A stretch of DNA of 64,000 nt from Peribacillus acanthi (GTDB lineage: Bacteria; Bacillota; Bacilli; Bacillales; DSM-1321): positions 110,034 through 174,033 of the forward strand of contig NZ_QBBX01000009.1 in the NCBI RefSeq assembly GCF_003073175.1. Reading direction: 5' to 3'. The position numbers were made by a program, and so were the translations under genes. This document shows positions 17,483 to 26,816 of the stretch, one piece after another; positions within the stretch are counted from its first letter, which is position 1, and each line of letters opens with the position of its first letter. The notes below the pieces were generated by a model that was not told the origin of the DNA, did no database searches, and saw only the letters and a list, made by a program, of their open reading frames with translations.

Positions 17483-18892
17483 ATGTCAAAGCAACAAATT
17501 GGTGTTGTTGGTCTAGCGGTAATGGGAAAAAATCTTGCCTTTAATATTGAAAGCAGAGGATATTCTATTTCTGTTTATAATCGTTCAAGGGAAAAAACAG
17601 ACGAAATGATGCAAGAGGCAAAAGGGAAAAATGTCAAACCTACTTATTCAGTGGAAGAGTTTGTTCAATCACTCGAAACTCCTAGAAAAATTCTTTTAAT
17701 GGTCAAAGCTGGTACAGCTACTGATGCAACAATCGAGGCTCTAAAACCGCATCTAGACAAGGGAGATATCTTGATAGATGGTGGAAATACATATTTTGTA
17801 GATACTCAACGAAGAAATAAAGAACTGAGTGAATTAGGAATTAACTTTATTGGTACAGGAGTATCCGGTGGAGAAGAAGGAGCATTAAAAGGACCTTCCA
17901 TTATGCCAGGTGGGCAAAAAGAAGCCTATGAATTAGTAGCACCTATATTTAAAGAAATCTCTGCAAAGGTCGATGGAGATGCTTGTACAACGTATATAGG
18001 TCCAGATGGAGCAGGACATTATGTGAAAATGGTTCATAACGGTATTGAGTATGGAGATATGCAACTAATATCAGAATCTTATTTCCTTTTGAAAAATATT
18101 CTTGGTTTATCTGCAGAAGATCTTCATAAAGTTTTTGCTGATTGGAACAAAGGTGAGCTTGATAGCTATTTAATTGAAATCACAGCAGACATTTTCAAGA
18201 AATATGACGAAGAAACCGGCAAACCAATGGTAGATGTCATTTTAGATAAAGCGGGTCAAAAAGGGACAGGAAAATGGACGAGCCAAAGCGCATTGGATTT
18301 AGGCGTCCCACTTCCAATCATCACAGAGTCTGTATTTGCCCGTTTCATTTCTGCAATGAAAGAAGAACGTGTTGAAGCGAGTAAGTTACTGAAGGGTCCA
18401 TTGAATGAAGAGTATACAGGGGATAAAGAGGCTTTAATTGAAGCGATTCGTAAGGCTTTATACATGAGTAAAATCGTTTCATATGCACAAGGTTTTGCAC
18501 AAATGAGAGCGGCCTCTGAAGAATACGGCTGGGACTTAAAGTATGGAGAAATCGCAATGATATTCCGTGGTGGCTGTATCATTCGTGCCCAATTCCTTCA
18601 AAAAATTAAAGAAGCTTATGATCGCAATCCAGAATTGAAGAACCTATTGCTTGATCCTTATTTCAAGGAAATCGTTGAAAGCTACCAAAAAGCACTCCGT
18701 GAAGTAATTTCTCTAGCAGTCATGAATGGTATTCCTGTTCCTTGTTTCTCATCTGCGTTAGCCTACTATGACAGCTACCGTACTGAGACATTGCCAGCAA
18801 ACCTTCTTCAAGCACAAAGAGATTACTTTGGTGCTCACACGTACGAACGAGTGGACAAATCAGGTGTATTTCATACAGAATGGATGAAATAG
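17483..18892 (+). CDS. gndA: 6-phosphogluconate dehydrogenase (decarboxylating)
   Basis: 469 aa, full family length. Third step of the oxidative pentose-phosphate pathway, giving ribulose-5-phosphate, CO2 and a reduced nicotinamide. The Rossmann motif [10 protein letters not shown] opens the protein, followed by NRSREKTDE at the cofactor-phosphate site. The substrate signature [18 protein letters not shown] and the C-terminal [11 protein letters not shown] are present. AAGGGGATG precedes ATG 17483. The gene faces zwf as in B. subtilis (yqjI), with a small stress-type ORF between them. Confidence 0.95.
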   Translation: MSKQQIGVVGLAVMGKNLAFNIESRGYSISVYNRSREKTDEMMQEAKGKNVKPTYSVEEFVQSLETPRKILLMVKAGTATDATIEALKPHLDKGDILIDGGNTYFVDTQRRNKELSELGINFIGTGVSGGEEGALKGPSIMPGGQKEAYELVAPIFKEISAKVDGDACTTYIGPDGAGHYVKMVHNGIEYGDMQLISESYFLLKNILGLSAEDLHKVFADWNKGELDSYLIEITADIFKKYDEETGKPMVDVILDKAGQKGTGKWTSQSALDLGVPLPIITESVFARFISAMKEERVEASKLLKGPLNEEYTGDKEALIEAIRKALYMSKIVSYAQGFAQMRAASEEYGWDLKYGEIAMIFRGGCIIRAQFLQKIKEAYDRNPELKNLLLDPYFKEIVESYQKALREVISLAVMNGIPVPCFSSALAYYDSYRTETLPANLLQAQRDYFGAHTYERVDKSGVFHTEWMK

Positions 18893-18900
18893 TGTTGGTT

Positions 18901-18931
18901 AAAGCGCCGGTGAAAGATTCTGGCGCTTTTT
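18901..18931 (+). terminator. Terminator of gndA
   Basis: AAAGCGCC / GGCGCTTTT hairpin with T-run just after the stop. Confidence 0.88.
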
Positions 18932-19067
18932 GCAACCAAAAAAAGTATGTTTTATTAAAATTTGTAGGTTATAAAATGGACAAAAGTCCTGCTACAAAGC
19001 TCATGATTTATTGAGTATTGCCATCTTAAAGATAGTGACCATGACTCTTTTTACCATCCAAACAAAC

Positions 19068-19094
19068 GTTTAAACTAACCTTATTAAGGGGAAT
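19068..19094 (+). promoter_or_regulatory. Candidate sigma-B-type promoter
   Basis: GTTTAA (19068-19073), 15-base spacer, GGGAAT (19089-19094). The elements resemble the general-stress consensus GTTTAA-N(12-15)-GGGWAT and sit about 40 bases before the miniprotein ORF at 19132. Confidence 0.45.
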
Positions 19095-19131
19095 TTATTC
19101 TCACAAAGGCTTTAGACGGAAGGTGACGTTC

Positions 19132-19275
19132 ATGACTACAATCTTATGGGTTACTATCATTGTTCTTGTTGTCCTAGCCATTGTCGAAACTTCTGCTAAT
19201 TATTGGTTAAAAGCATTTACAGCAGATGAGGTATTATTAGAAACGCTTGTTATGAATGAAGAGGATGCCTCTTAA
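19132..19275 (+). CDS. 47-aa single-pass membrane miniprotein, unknown
   Basis: ATG 19132 has AAGGTGA upstream, and the frame ends at TAA 19273. Residues ~3-20 form a hydrophobic helix (ILWVTIIVLVVLAIVE), followed by an acidic tail ending NEEDAS. It has its own candidate sigma-B promoter and a strong terminator, which supports a real gene. I do not recognise the family. Confidence 0.62.
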   Translation: MTTILWVTIIVLVVLAIVETSANYWLKAFTADEVLLETLVMNEEDAS

Positions 19276-19280
19276 ATAGA

Positions 19281-19324
19281 AAGGGATGGTAGTGTGTAGG
19301 TAATCCACTACCATCCCTTTTTTT
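19281..19324. terminator. Bidirectional terminator between the miniprotein gene and the zwf operon
   Basis: AAGGGATGGTAGTG pairs perfectly with CACTACCATCCCTT. A T-run follows on the plus strand. The cyclase stop codon overlaps this end of the hairpin, so the structure can also end the minus-strand operon. Confidence 0.85.
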
Positions 19325-19937
19325 AGATACCTTCGATTAAAACGATTCTAGCAGGAGCCGCGTCAACATCTTGTAATTTTAAAGGTAAAGCTGCCATGAA
19401 GTATTCTCCTTCAGGAACTTCCTTTAATTGCAAGCCTTCCATAATAATGATGTCTTGTCCCATTAAAGCACGATGAGTAGGATGGCCCTCTTGGGCACGC
19501 TCGATTCCTAGAGCATCAATCCCAACCCCTTGAATCCCTTGTTCAACTAAGTATTCGGCTGCATCGTGAGCTACATATATAAATTCAAAATTGAATTCTG
19601 TATCAAACGAGTTTTTTGTTTTGAACAAAATAAAATCGCCGTTAGTGATGCCTTTGTCCTGAATATCTTGCTTTGTGATTTTATCAGAAACCTTTGTTAA
19701 GTCGATAACTTTTGCATGTCTTACTAAACGGTCAATGGAGATGCTCTCAATAGTGCTACCTTCATTCATCATGTGTAAAGGAGCATCAACGTGCGTACCG
19801 GTGTGGACATCTAAGGAAATGCGAGATTCAGTCACGTGTGCGTTTGTTATGGTTGAAATCTCAGGTTGTTTTTCTGGTTTATTTTTATATACAGGCATTC
19901 CTTTAAAAATGGGAGCCGTAACATCATAAATCTTCAT
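19323..19937 (-). CDS. Cyclase-family (KynB-like) metal-dependent hydrolase
   Basis: 204 aa. ATG 19937 is chosen because CGGAGG lies five bases before it. The frame extends seven codons upstream into the zwf end without a ribosome site. The family-defining metal motif HTGTHVDAPLH is near residue 50, with a downstream acidic/His region (GIDALGIERAQEGHPTHRAL). Family members include kynurenine formamidase and other amide or lactone hydrolases. No other kynurenine-pathway gene is nearby. It follows zwf by 14 bases on the same strand, so the two are cotranscribed, and a role linked to sugar-lactone chemistry is possible but speculative. Confidence 0.78.
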   Translation of the reverse strand: MKIYDVTAPIFKGMPVYKNKPEKQPEISTITNAHVTESRISLDVHTGTHVDAPLHMMNEGSTIESISIDRLVRHAKVIDLTKVSDKITKQDIQDKGITNGDFILFKTKNSFDTEFNFEFIYVAHDAAEYLVEQGIQGVGIDALGIERAQEGHPTHRALMGQDIIIMEGLQLKEVPEGEYFMAALPLKLQDVDAAPARIVLIEGI

Positions 19938-19951
19938 ATTTACCTCCGATA

Positions 19952-21454
19952 TTAACAATTGTCTACATCAAATTCTTCTATTGGCCACCATGTATGACCA
20001 TCTTTTTGTAACAGATCTTCTGAACTTTGTGGACCCATTGATCCAGAAGCATAATTAGGAAATGACTCTTCTTTTGCATTTTCCCATGCTTCAGATATTG
20101 TATCTACAAACTTCCATGACAAGGCTACTTCATCCCAATGAGTAAAGTTCGTTGCGTCACCACGCATGCTATCGTATAAAAGCTTTTCATATGCCTCTGG
20201 TGTATTCATTCGGTCTACACTCTTGTTGGAAAAGTTCAATCTAACTGGTGTAGTGGTCATGCTTTGACCTGATTTTTTGGCATTTAAATGAAGTGTAACT
20301 CCTTCTTCAGGTTGAATATGGATAACTAGTAAATTAGGGTTTAAAGTTTCTTTTGTATTGTAATAAAGATTCATCGGAATATCTTTAAATTGTACAACGA
20401 TTTTCGTAGACTTAGCTGCCATTCTTTTCCCAGTGCGAATATAGAAGGGAACGCCTGCCCATCGGAAATTATCTATCATAAGCTTTCCAGCGACATACGT
20501 TTCCGTGTTGGAATCAGGAGCAACCATTTGCTCATTGCGATAAGCAGGAACTTCAACACCATCAACCATTCCGTTATCATACTGACCACGTACAAAATAA
20601 TCTTTGACATCTTCAACCTTCATTGTGCGGAAAGAACGTAATACACGAACTTTTTCACTTCTGATTTCATCGGTATTTAGCCTAATAGGCGGCTCCATTG
20701 CTAAAAGTGCAACCATTTGTAACATATGGTTTTGGACCATATCCCGAAGTGCTCCACTTTTTTCATAATAGCGTCCACGTTCTTCTACTCCCAGCGTCTC
20801 ACTAGAAGTTACCTGGATATTAGAAATGTAACGATTATTCCATAATGGTTCAAACAATGCATTAGCAAATCGAATCACTTCTATATTTTGTACCATCTCT
20901 TTTCCAAGATAATGGTCAATCCTGTAGATCTCATCTTCAGCAAAAGCAGTACGAATCCTGCGATTTAATTCTTGAGCAGACTCAAAATTATGTCCAAAAG
21001 GTTTTTCAATCACCAGGCGTTTATAGCCATCTGTATCGGTCAAGCCTTCTGATTTTAAACTTTCAGCAATTGTTCCAAAAAATTCTGGAGCCATGGCCAT
21101 GTAGAATAATCTATTGCCATCTAGGTTATAGGTAGTATCTAGTCCCTCAGCCAGTGTCTTAAGCTCACGATATGATGCTGCGTCTGTAACATCGTGTGAA
21201 TGATAGTAGAAATGAGAGATGAATTCATCAATCTCAACGTTTTCACCGATATAAGTCAAAATGGATTCTTTAACGGAGTTTTGGAATTCTTCATTACTAA
21301 GTTGGCGTCTAGCTACCCCAACAACAGCAAAACGCTCTGTAATTTTCCCCTTTTTATAGAGTCGGTATAAAGAAGGGTAGAGCTTTCGATTGGCTAAATC
21401 TCCGGTTGCTCCGAATAGCATGATTAATGCAGATGGTCGTTGTTTGTTACTCAC
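19952..21454 (-). CDS. zwf: Glucose-6-phosphate 1-dehydrogenase
   Basis: 500 aa, full length. Oxidises glucose-6-phosphate to 6-phosphogluconolactone with NADP(+), opening the oxidative pentose-phosphate pathway. The dinucleotide-binding motif FGATGDLANRK lies near residue 14 and the substrate site RIDHYLGKE near residue 180. GTG start at 21454 with GAGGT upstream. Convergent to gndA, as in B. subtilis, and first gene of a two-gene operon with the cyclase. No 6-phosphogluconolactonase gene is adjacent. Confidence 0.95.
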   Translation of the reverse strand: MSNKQRPSALIMLFGATGDLANRKLYPSLYRLYKKGKITERFAVVGVARRQLSNEEFQNSVKESILTYIGENVEIDEFISHFYYHSHDVTDAASYRELKTLAEGLDTTYNLDGNRLFYMAMAPEFFGTIAESLKSEGLTDTDGYKRLVIEKPFGHNFESAQELNRRIRTAFAEDEIYRIDHYLGKEMVQNIEVIRFANALFEPLWNNRYISNIQVTSSETLGVEERGRYYEKSGALRDMVQNHMLQMVALLAMEPPIRLNTDEIRSEKVRVLRSFRTMKVEDVKDYFVRGQYDNGMVDGVEVPAYRNEQMVAPDSNTETYVAGKLMIDNFRWAGVPFYIRTGKRMAAKSTKIVVQFKDIPMNLYYNTKETLNPNLLVIHIQPEEGVTLHLNAKKSGQSMTTTPVRLNFSNKSVDRMNTPEAYEKLLYDSMRGDATNFTHWDEVALSWKFVDTISEAWENAKEESFPNYASGSMGPQSSEDLLQKDGHTWWPIEEFDVDNC

Positions 21455-21555
21455 GTTATGGACCTCACTTTTCTATTTAAACTTCATTATCTATTAATTA
21501 AAAATACCCCATACAAATATATAATTTTAAAGATTATGTCACAGTAAATCAATGA

Positions 21556-21777
21556 TTATGACACACTATATCCTAAACTTTTAAATAAAATGTCGATAAA
21601 TGCGGACGATGGAAGGTAATAAAGGATAATTATCGAAATCAATATTATAAATACTGGAAAATAATAAGTAATACCTGTTAAAAGTCGATTTTGGTAGTAT
21701 CTCCATTTTTTAATTATGATATTACGTTCAATAATGAAGATAACAGAATACATTTTATTCGAATGTTGAAACATCAA
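21556..21777 (-). CDS. Possible small membrane protein (doubtful)
   Basis: A 73-codon frame upstream of zwf in the 370-base gap before rnz. The C-terminal half has a clear hydrophobic segment (YYFPVFIILISIIILYYL). No convincing ribosome site precedes ATG 21777 or any internal start, and the tract is very AT-rich. It could be a small gene, a remnant, or chance. I do not recognise it. Confidence 0.3.
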   Translation of the reverse strand: MMFQHSNKMYSVIFIIERNIIIKKWRYYQNRLLTGITYYFPVFIILISIIILYYLPSSAFIDILFKSLGYSVS

Positions 21778-21828
21778 GAAGTTTATGGTAATCCTTAAAG
21801 ATAGTCAATAATAGTTGGAGTGATTTGT

Positions 21829-22743
21829 TTGGATATAGTGTTTCTTGGAACTGGGGCAGGAGTTCCAGCGAAAAAACGAAATGTTTCTTCTCTGGCTCTT
21901 CAATTATTGAAGGAGCGTAGGGCAGTCTGGTTGTTTGATTGTGGAGAAGCCACACAACACCAAATTTTGCATACATCTGTCAAGCCTAGAAGGATTGAAA
22001 AGATTTTTATTACTCACTTGCATGGTGACCATATTTTTGGTTTACCAGGGTTATTAGGAAGTAGATCTTTTCAAGGTGGTACGGATCCACTTGTCATACA
22101 TGGTCCCAAGGGAATTGCGGACTTTGTGTGGACTTCTTTAAAGGTGAGTGGTACACATCTGAAATATGCGTTATCCATTATTGAAAACGAAGAGGGAATC
22201 ATCTTTGAGGATGATTTATTCAAAGTGGAAACAAAGCTTCTTGAACATGGTTTACCGTCCTGGGGCTATCGAGTGGTTGAGAAGGATCGACCTGGGGAAT
22301 TAAAGGCTAATGAACTCATTTCACTTGGGATTAAACCAGGCCCGATATTCAAAAACCTAAAGAATGGGGAAACGGTTGTTTTAGAGGATGGTAGAATCCT
22401 TTATGGAAATGATTTTTTAAACCCTTCGAAAAAAGGGAAAATTATTTCAATATTGGGAGATACCAGATATTGTTCAGTAAGTGTAGACTTAGCAAAGGAT
22501 GCTGATATATTAGTTCACGAAGCGACCTTTGCTAAAGTGGAAGAAGAGATGGCATATTCCTATTACCATTCAACTACTACACAGGCTGCAAAAGTTGCTA
22601 AAGAAGCAAATGTTAAAAAGCTGATACTAAATCACATTAGTAGTAGATATATTGGAAATGATGTGGAAATTCTTCATGCTGAAGCGAAGCAAATCTTTGG
22701 AAATGTTATTCTTGCAGAAGATTTTATGAAGGTAGATATTTAA
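21829..22743 (+). CDS. rnz: Ribonuclease Z
   Basis: 304 aa metallo-beta-lactamase-fold endonuclease that removes 3' trailers from tRNA precursors lacking an encoded CCA. TTG 21829 is chosen because TTGGAG lies eight bases upstream and the family begins MDIVFLGTG. The zinc motif is H63-L-H65-G-D67-H68, with GLPGLLGSR next to it and a C-terminal NHISSRY. Syntenic with yqjK. Confidence 0.93.
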   Translation: MDIVFLGTGAGVPAKKRNVSSLALQLLKERRAVWLFDCGEATQHQILHTSVKPRRIEKIFITHLHGDHIFGLPGLLGSRSFQGGTDPLVIHGPKGIADFVWTSLKVSGTHLKYALSIIENEEGIIFEDDLFKVETKLLEHGLPSWGYRVVEKDRPGELKANELISLGIKPGPIFKNLKNGETVVLEDGRILYGNDFLNPSKKGKIISILGDTRYCSVSVDLAKDADILVHEATFAKVEEEMAYSYYHSTTTQAAKVAKEANVKKLILNHISSRYIGNDVEILHAEAKQIFGNVILAEDFMKVDI

Positions 22744-22751
22744 GAGAGATT

Positions 22752-22790
22752 GTGTACAGAGAAAAAATTTATTTTCTGTACACTTTTTTT
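22752..22790 (+). terminator. Terminator of rnz
   Basis: GTGTACAG...CTGTACAC hairpin extended by an A/T stem, then T(7). Confidence 0.88.
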
Positions 22791-22878
22791 CTTTCTAATG
22801 GAAGTAATTTGAAACTTTTTTCGACTTTAGTTCGTAAGACTAGTTATAAGTTATGGAAAAAATGGAAGAGGTGGTTAA

Positions 22879-23313
22879 ATGATGTTCGCAGTCAAAAAAA
22901 ATCCTATTTTCGTGCTTTTGACGATTTTTTTATTATTTCTACCAATATTAATTATTAAGGATGGTGGACTAGCAGCCATTCCAGCAACGATTATCCCGTT
23001 TGCATTAGGTATATTCCTCACCCATGCCTTATTCCGTTCTTATTTTATTATTGAGGAACAAGATCTTGTCATTGTATACGGTTTGATAAAAAAGAGAATT
23101 CCAATACGAACTATTAAATCCCTTTCATACACTTACAATCCTCTTTCGGCACCTGCTTGGACATTTAAAAGGTTGAATATTGAACAACATATTCATCAGC
23201 TTTCAGGTGGAAAGGCATTTTTAACAAATAATCTTGTTTCTGCACCAAAGGATGATTATTCTTTCTTTCAAGAATTAAAAAAGAAGAACTCGTCAGTAAC
23301 ACTACCGAATTAA
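22879..23313 (+). CDS. PH-domain-like membrane protein
   Basis: 144 aa. GAGGTGG precedes two adjacent ATG codons (22879, 22882). Two hydrophobic segments cover residues ~8-48. The C-terminal part (EEQDLVIVYGLIKKRIPIRTIKS onward) resembles the bacterial PH-like domain found in membrane-bound YvbH/YdbS-type proteins. Function unknown. It sits between rnz and namA and converges on the latter. Confidence 0.65.
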   Translation: MMFAVKKNPIFVLLTIFLLFLPILIIKDGGLAAIPATIIPFALGIFLTHALFRSYFIIEEQDLVIVYGLIKKRIPIRTIKSLSYTYNPLSAPAWTFKRLNIEQHIHQLSGGKAFLTNNLVSAPKDDYSFFQELKKKNSSVTLPN

Positions 23314-23325
23314 AATATCCAACAT

Positions 23326-23379
23326 AATGAAAAGTGCCACTTCTTGGACTAATTAATCCTAGAAGTGGCATTTTCATTT
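23326..23379. terminator. Bidirectional terminator between the PH-like gene and namA
   Basis: A long near-perfect inverted repeat (AATGAAAAGTGCCACTTCT and its complement) has T-runs on both sides. Confidence 0.92.
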
Positions 23380-23422
23380 TATTAATTATGCATTAGTTTT
23401 AGCTGCACATTTGTTTTTTATG

Positions 23423-24439
23423 TTACCATCCACGAATATAAGGAGTTGGTGCTTGAATTTCGACACCTAAATCTTTCGCTGCAGTTCTTGGCCAGTAAGG
23501 ATTCCGTAAAAGTTCACGCGCAATGAAAATTAAGTCTGCACGATTGTTTTGAAGGATTTCCTCCGCTTGAATGCCCGAAGTAATCAATCCTACTGCCCCT
23601 GTTGGGATATCTGCACCATGTTTAATGGTTTCGCTAAACGGAACTTGATAGCCTGGATAAACATGGATTGGAGCTGGCACAACTGCCCCAGAGCTTACAT
23701 CTATCAAGTCAACACCATCAGCTTTCATCCATGTTGAAATTTCGATGTAATCCTCAGGAGTCATTCCTTTTTCGTGATAGTCATTTGCTGAAATCCTAAC
23801 AAAGAGAGGTCCATCCCATACTTCTTTGATTGATGAGATGATTTCTTTTAAAAAGCGATAACGGTTTTGGGAATTTCCACCGTATTCATCATCACGTGTA
23901 TTAGATAATGGTGAAAGGAATTCGTTGATCAAATAGCCATGTGCTGCATGGATTTCGATAACATCAAATCCGGCTTGCTTTGCACGTACGGCACCCTCTT
24001 TAAAGGCTTGAACTGTAGAAGATATATTTTCTTTAGACATTTCAACTGGAACTCTGCTTTTGTCATTAAAAGCAATGGCAGAAGGTGCAATTATATCACC
24101 TTCCACTGTTGCTTTTCTTCCTGCATGTGCGAGTTGAATACCTGTTTTTGCTCCTTGTTCTTTCATTAATAGGACTAACTCTTTCAGTCCATCAATATGT
24201 TGGTCTTCCCATATACCTAAATCATGTTCTGAAATCCTGCCCTGAGGAGTTACAGCAGTTGCTTCAAGAATAATTAGCCCAACTCCTCCGACCGCACGAG
24301 AAGTATAATGTGTTTTATGCCAATTTTGAACTTTTCCATCACTCTCATGGCTAGAATACATACACATCGGTGCCATAACAATCCGATTTTTAAAGGTTAC
24401 TTCTTTTACTGTAAATGGTGAAAACAGTTTGTGTTCCAT
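23423..24439 (-). CDS. namA: NADPH dehydrogenase, old yellow enzyme family
   Basis: 338 aa, FMN-dependent ene-reductase syntenic with YqjM. Cys26 and Tyr28 in MAPMCMYS are the residues that distinguish the YqjM class. The substrate-binding HAGRKA and the [14 protein letters not shown] motif follow. It reduces alpha,beta-unsaturated carbonyls and nitro compounds, probably as detoxification. AAGGAGTG lies before ATG 24439. Monocistronic, ended by the terminator at 23326-23379. Confidence 0.95.
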   Translation of the reverse strand: MEHKLFSPFTVKEVTFKNRIVMAPMCMYSSHESDGKVQNWHKTHYTSRAVGGVGLIILEATAVTPQGRISEHDLGIWEDQHIDGLKELVLLMKEQGAKTGIQLAHAGRKATVEGDIIAPSAIAFNDKSRVPVEMSKENISSTVQAFKEGAVRAKQAGFDVIEIHAAHGYLINEFLSPLSNTRDDEYGGNSQNRYRFLKEIISSIKEVWDGPLFVRISANDYHEKGMTPEDYIEISTWMKADGVDLIDVSSGAVVPAPIHVYPGYQVPFSETIKHGADIPTGAVGLITSGIQAEEILQNNRADLIFIARELLRNPYWPRTAAKDLGVEIQAPTPYIRGW

Positions 24440-24520
24440 TTTTCACACTCCTTGACTTTTCCTTTTATACCCAAAGTCAAGTATAGCAATTCTTGTTGAA
24501 CGTTCCAAAAAATTAGCCTG

Positions 24521-25366
24521 CTAGAGTGGCATCGATTTTGATTGGATTTCTAAGCTTAGCTGTTCTCCCAAACGTTTGGATTGTTTTGTTGCTTCCTTAA
24601 TGCAGTGTATGAAAGCTTGTTGGACACCATGTGAAGTGAGAATATTAATGCCAGCTTCTGTTGTTCCACCAGGGCTTGTGACTTCTTTACGTAAAATCAC
24701 TGGATCTTTATCAGAAAGGCTTAACATTTCAGCAGCTCCCATTAACGTTTGGACAATTAGTCGTTTTGCTATGTCCTTATCTAGACCGGTTTCAATGGCT
24801 GATTGTTCCATAGCTTCTACCAAATAATAAATATAAGCAGGACCGCTACCTGAAAGTCCAGTAACTGCATCCAGTTGTTCTTCTGTAACTGTAGTAACAA
24901 TGCCGACCGTTTCAAGAAATTTGGATGCTAGCAAAGATTGTTCATGAGTAACGTTATTATTTTTACTCATGGCGGTAGCGGAACGCCCCACAGCAGCAGA
25001 AGTGTTTGGCATAGTGCGGATAATTGCAACATTGTTCCCAACGATTTGTTGGAGGCTATCAATTGATACTCCAGCTGCAACTGAAATCAACAGTGCATCT
25101 TGCTTGAAATACTTTTTCACATTTGAAAGAGCTGTATAAACATCCTTAGGTTTGACAGCAAGAAAAATAATTTCAGCATCCTGCATTAATTCCTCAACTT
25201 GTTCTGTTGTTTGAATTCCATATCTATTACTTAAAAAATTCAGTCTTTCTTTGTCACTTTTATTCATGACGCAAATATCTGGGGGAAGAATCACACCTCT
25301 TGATATGATACCTGAAATAATCGCTTCAGCCATGGAACCTCCGCCTATGAAAGCAAGCTTACTCAT
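24521..25366 (-). CDS. proI: Pyrroline-5-carboxylate reductase
   Basis: 281 aa. Last step of proline synthesis: reduces pyrroline-5-carboxylate with NAD(P)H. The N-terminal Rossmann motif IGGGSMAEAII and the C-terminal family signature SPGGTTEAGI are both present. AAGGAGG lies before ATG 25366. A proline T-box sits immediately upstream, so uncharged tRNA-Pro should raise its transcription. The symbol proI follows B. subtilis synteny (yqjO). Confidence 0.95.
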   Translation of the reverse strand: MSKLAFIGGGSMAEAIISGIISRGVILPPDICVMNKSDKERLNFLSNRYGIQTTEQVEELMQDAEIIFLAVKPKDVYTALSNVKKYFKQDALLISVAAGVSIDSLQQIVGNNVAIIRTMPNTSAAVGRSATAMSKNNNVTHEQSLLASKFLETVGIVTTVTEEQLDAVTGLSGSGPAYIYYLVEAMEQSAIETGLDKDIAKRLIVQTLMGAAEMLSLSDKDPVILRKEVTSPGGTTEAGINILTSHGVQQAFIHCIKEATKQSKRLGEQLSLEIQSKSMPL

Positions 25367-25401
25367 GGAAAGACCTCCTTTTTTCGTTTATAGTTTTTTT
25401 A

Positions 25402-25645
25402 TAATATAAAAAGACCTATCATCCCTGTTAAAAAGGACGAAAGGTCTTTGCTTCCGTGGTACCACCTTCATTCGTTGCGCATAATCATGCAACGCTGCTC
25501 GAATCCATTAACGCTGGAGGAACGGTTAGGTTTTCCTAACGGCTCATAAGATAGGTTCGATAAAATAGTGGACTATGAAACCTTTCAGCCGGTGGGTTTC
25601 GCTCTCTTTCGTCATCTTCTATCTACTGGTCTTAATCATTGCCAT
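25402..25645 (-). promoter_or_regulatory. T-box riboswitch (proline) controlling proI
   Basis: On the minus strand the conserved T-box AAGGTGGTACCACGG occupies 25467-25453. The terminator AAAGACCT...AGGTCTTT lies at 25449-25409 with a T-run. Upstream, Stem I shows AGTAGA and GAGAGCGAAACCC motifs. CCT (Pro) at 25555-25553, in the context GAACCTATC, is the likely specifier codon. This agrees with the downstream gene. Uncharged tRNA-Pro would stabilise the antiterminator. Confidence 0.93.
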
Positions 25646-25739
25646 GTTTTAAGTTATTTGTGATTATGAAGGATGGACGAGTTGCTTGTCAATCTTTTTT
25701 TTACCTGATTTTCGTTAAATTATTCGAAAATAATGACAA

Positions 25740-25767
25740 TTGTGACAGGAAAAGGTAAACTTATAAT
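25740..25767 (+). promoter_or_regulatory. Candidate promoter of yqjP-yqjQ
   Basis: TTGTGA (25740-25745), 16-base spacer, TATAAT (25762-25767), about 80 bases before the first gene of the pair. Confidence 0.6.
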
Positions 25768-25848
25768 AAGTATACGGTTCATAAGGAAAAATTATTCAAG
25801 AATCTTTTTTTGAAATAAAATAATTCCATAAAAAATCAGGTGAAAAAT

Positions 25849-26811
25849 ATGGTCAATTGGAAAAATAACATTGCGAAAATTACCATCCCTACTCCTTTTC
25901 CAGTAGGGGACGTTCATGCATATATCGTTAGAGGAGATGCTTTGACATTAATTGACGCTGGCCCAAAAACAAATGAGTGTCGGGAGGCAATTGAACATGC
26001 TTTTAAGGAACTCCATTTAACATGGAATGACTTTGAACAGGTTATTATTACTCATCATCATCCCGATCATTGTGGTGGTATCGATTTTGCCCCTAATGAT
26101 ATCCCTTTTATGGGGCATAAAAATAACCAACGGTGGTTAGCGTTAACGGAAGAATTTTTAGAGGAACATGATGCTTTTTATTATTCTCTCGCAGATGAAA
26201 TTGGACTGCCAAACGAATGGAAACCTTTTATCGGTAAGGTAAAAAAAACACTTAAATATTCATGTGACCGGACTTTAACCGATTTTATTAAAGATGGAGA
26301 TTCACTTCCTGGATTACCAGGTTGGATAGCAGTTGAAACATTAGGGCACGCACAAAGTCATCTTTCATTTTTCCGAGAAAGCGATGGGGCTTTAATCGGA
26401 GGGGATATGTTATTAGAAAAAATTTCTCCAAATCCTTTGCTAGAGCCTCCTTTCAGTAAAGGGGGAAAACGTCCGAAACCTCAATTACAATTAAATGAAT
26501 CATTAAAAAGGTTAGCTGAGCTCCCTATCTCTCAGGTCTATCCTGGACACGGAGAAAATATAATAGATATCCTTCCCCTTATTCAACATCGACTGGAAGC
26601 CCAGCATTCAAGGGCAATGAAGGTAAGAGGAATGATTGCAGAAACTCCATCAACGACTTTTCAACTATGTCAAAGACTGTTTCCAAAAGTGTATTTGAAG
26701 GAAATTGGTTTGACTCTTTCTGAAACAATAGCCCAGCTTGACTATTTACTCGACTTAGGTGAGATTAAAGGAGTATATACAGAAGAAGGTTTGATTTATT
26801 CAGTGAGGTGA
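25849..26811 (+). CDS. yqjP: Metallo-beta-lactamase-fold hydrolase YqjP
   Basis: 320 aa from ATG 25849. AGGTGA lies just upstream and overlaps an alternative GTG nine bases earlier. Zinc motif H69-H-H71-P-D73-H74, further ligand region GHAQSHLSF and the late PGHGENI. The C-terminal ~70 residues resemble the winged-helix end of this subgroup (LACTB2-like). Cytosolic. Substrate unknown. It overlaps yqjQ at its stop, so the two are one operon, as in B. subtilis. Confidence 0.82.
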   Translation: MVNWKNNIAKITIPTPFPVGDVHAYIVRGDALTLIDAGPKTNECREAIEHAFKELHLTWNDFEQVIITHHHPDHCGGIDFAPNDIPFMGHKNNQRWLALTEEFLEEHDAFYYSLADEIGLPNEWKPFIGKVKKTLKYSCDRTLTDFIKDGDSLPGLPGWIAVETLGHAQSHLSFFRESDGALIGGDMLLEKISPNPLLEPPFSKGGKRPKPQLQLNESLKRLAELPISQVYPGHGENIIDILPLIQHRLEAQHSRAMKVRGMIAETPSTTFQLCQRLFPKVYLKEIGLTLSETIAQLDYLLDLGEIKGVYTEEGLIYSVR

Positions 26812-26816
26812 AATAT

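Noticed and set aside
19063-19076. cre site overlapping AAACGTTTAAAC before the 47-aa ORF
   Set aside because: Only about 11 of 14 positions match, missing the leading TG and the final C; the sigma-B-type reading explains the same bases better.
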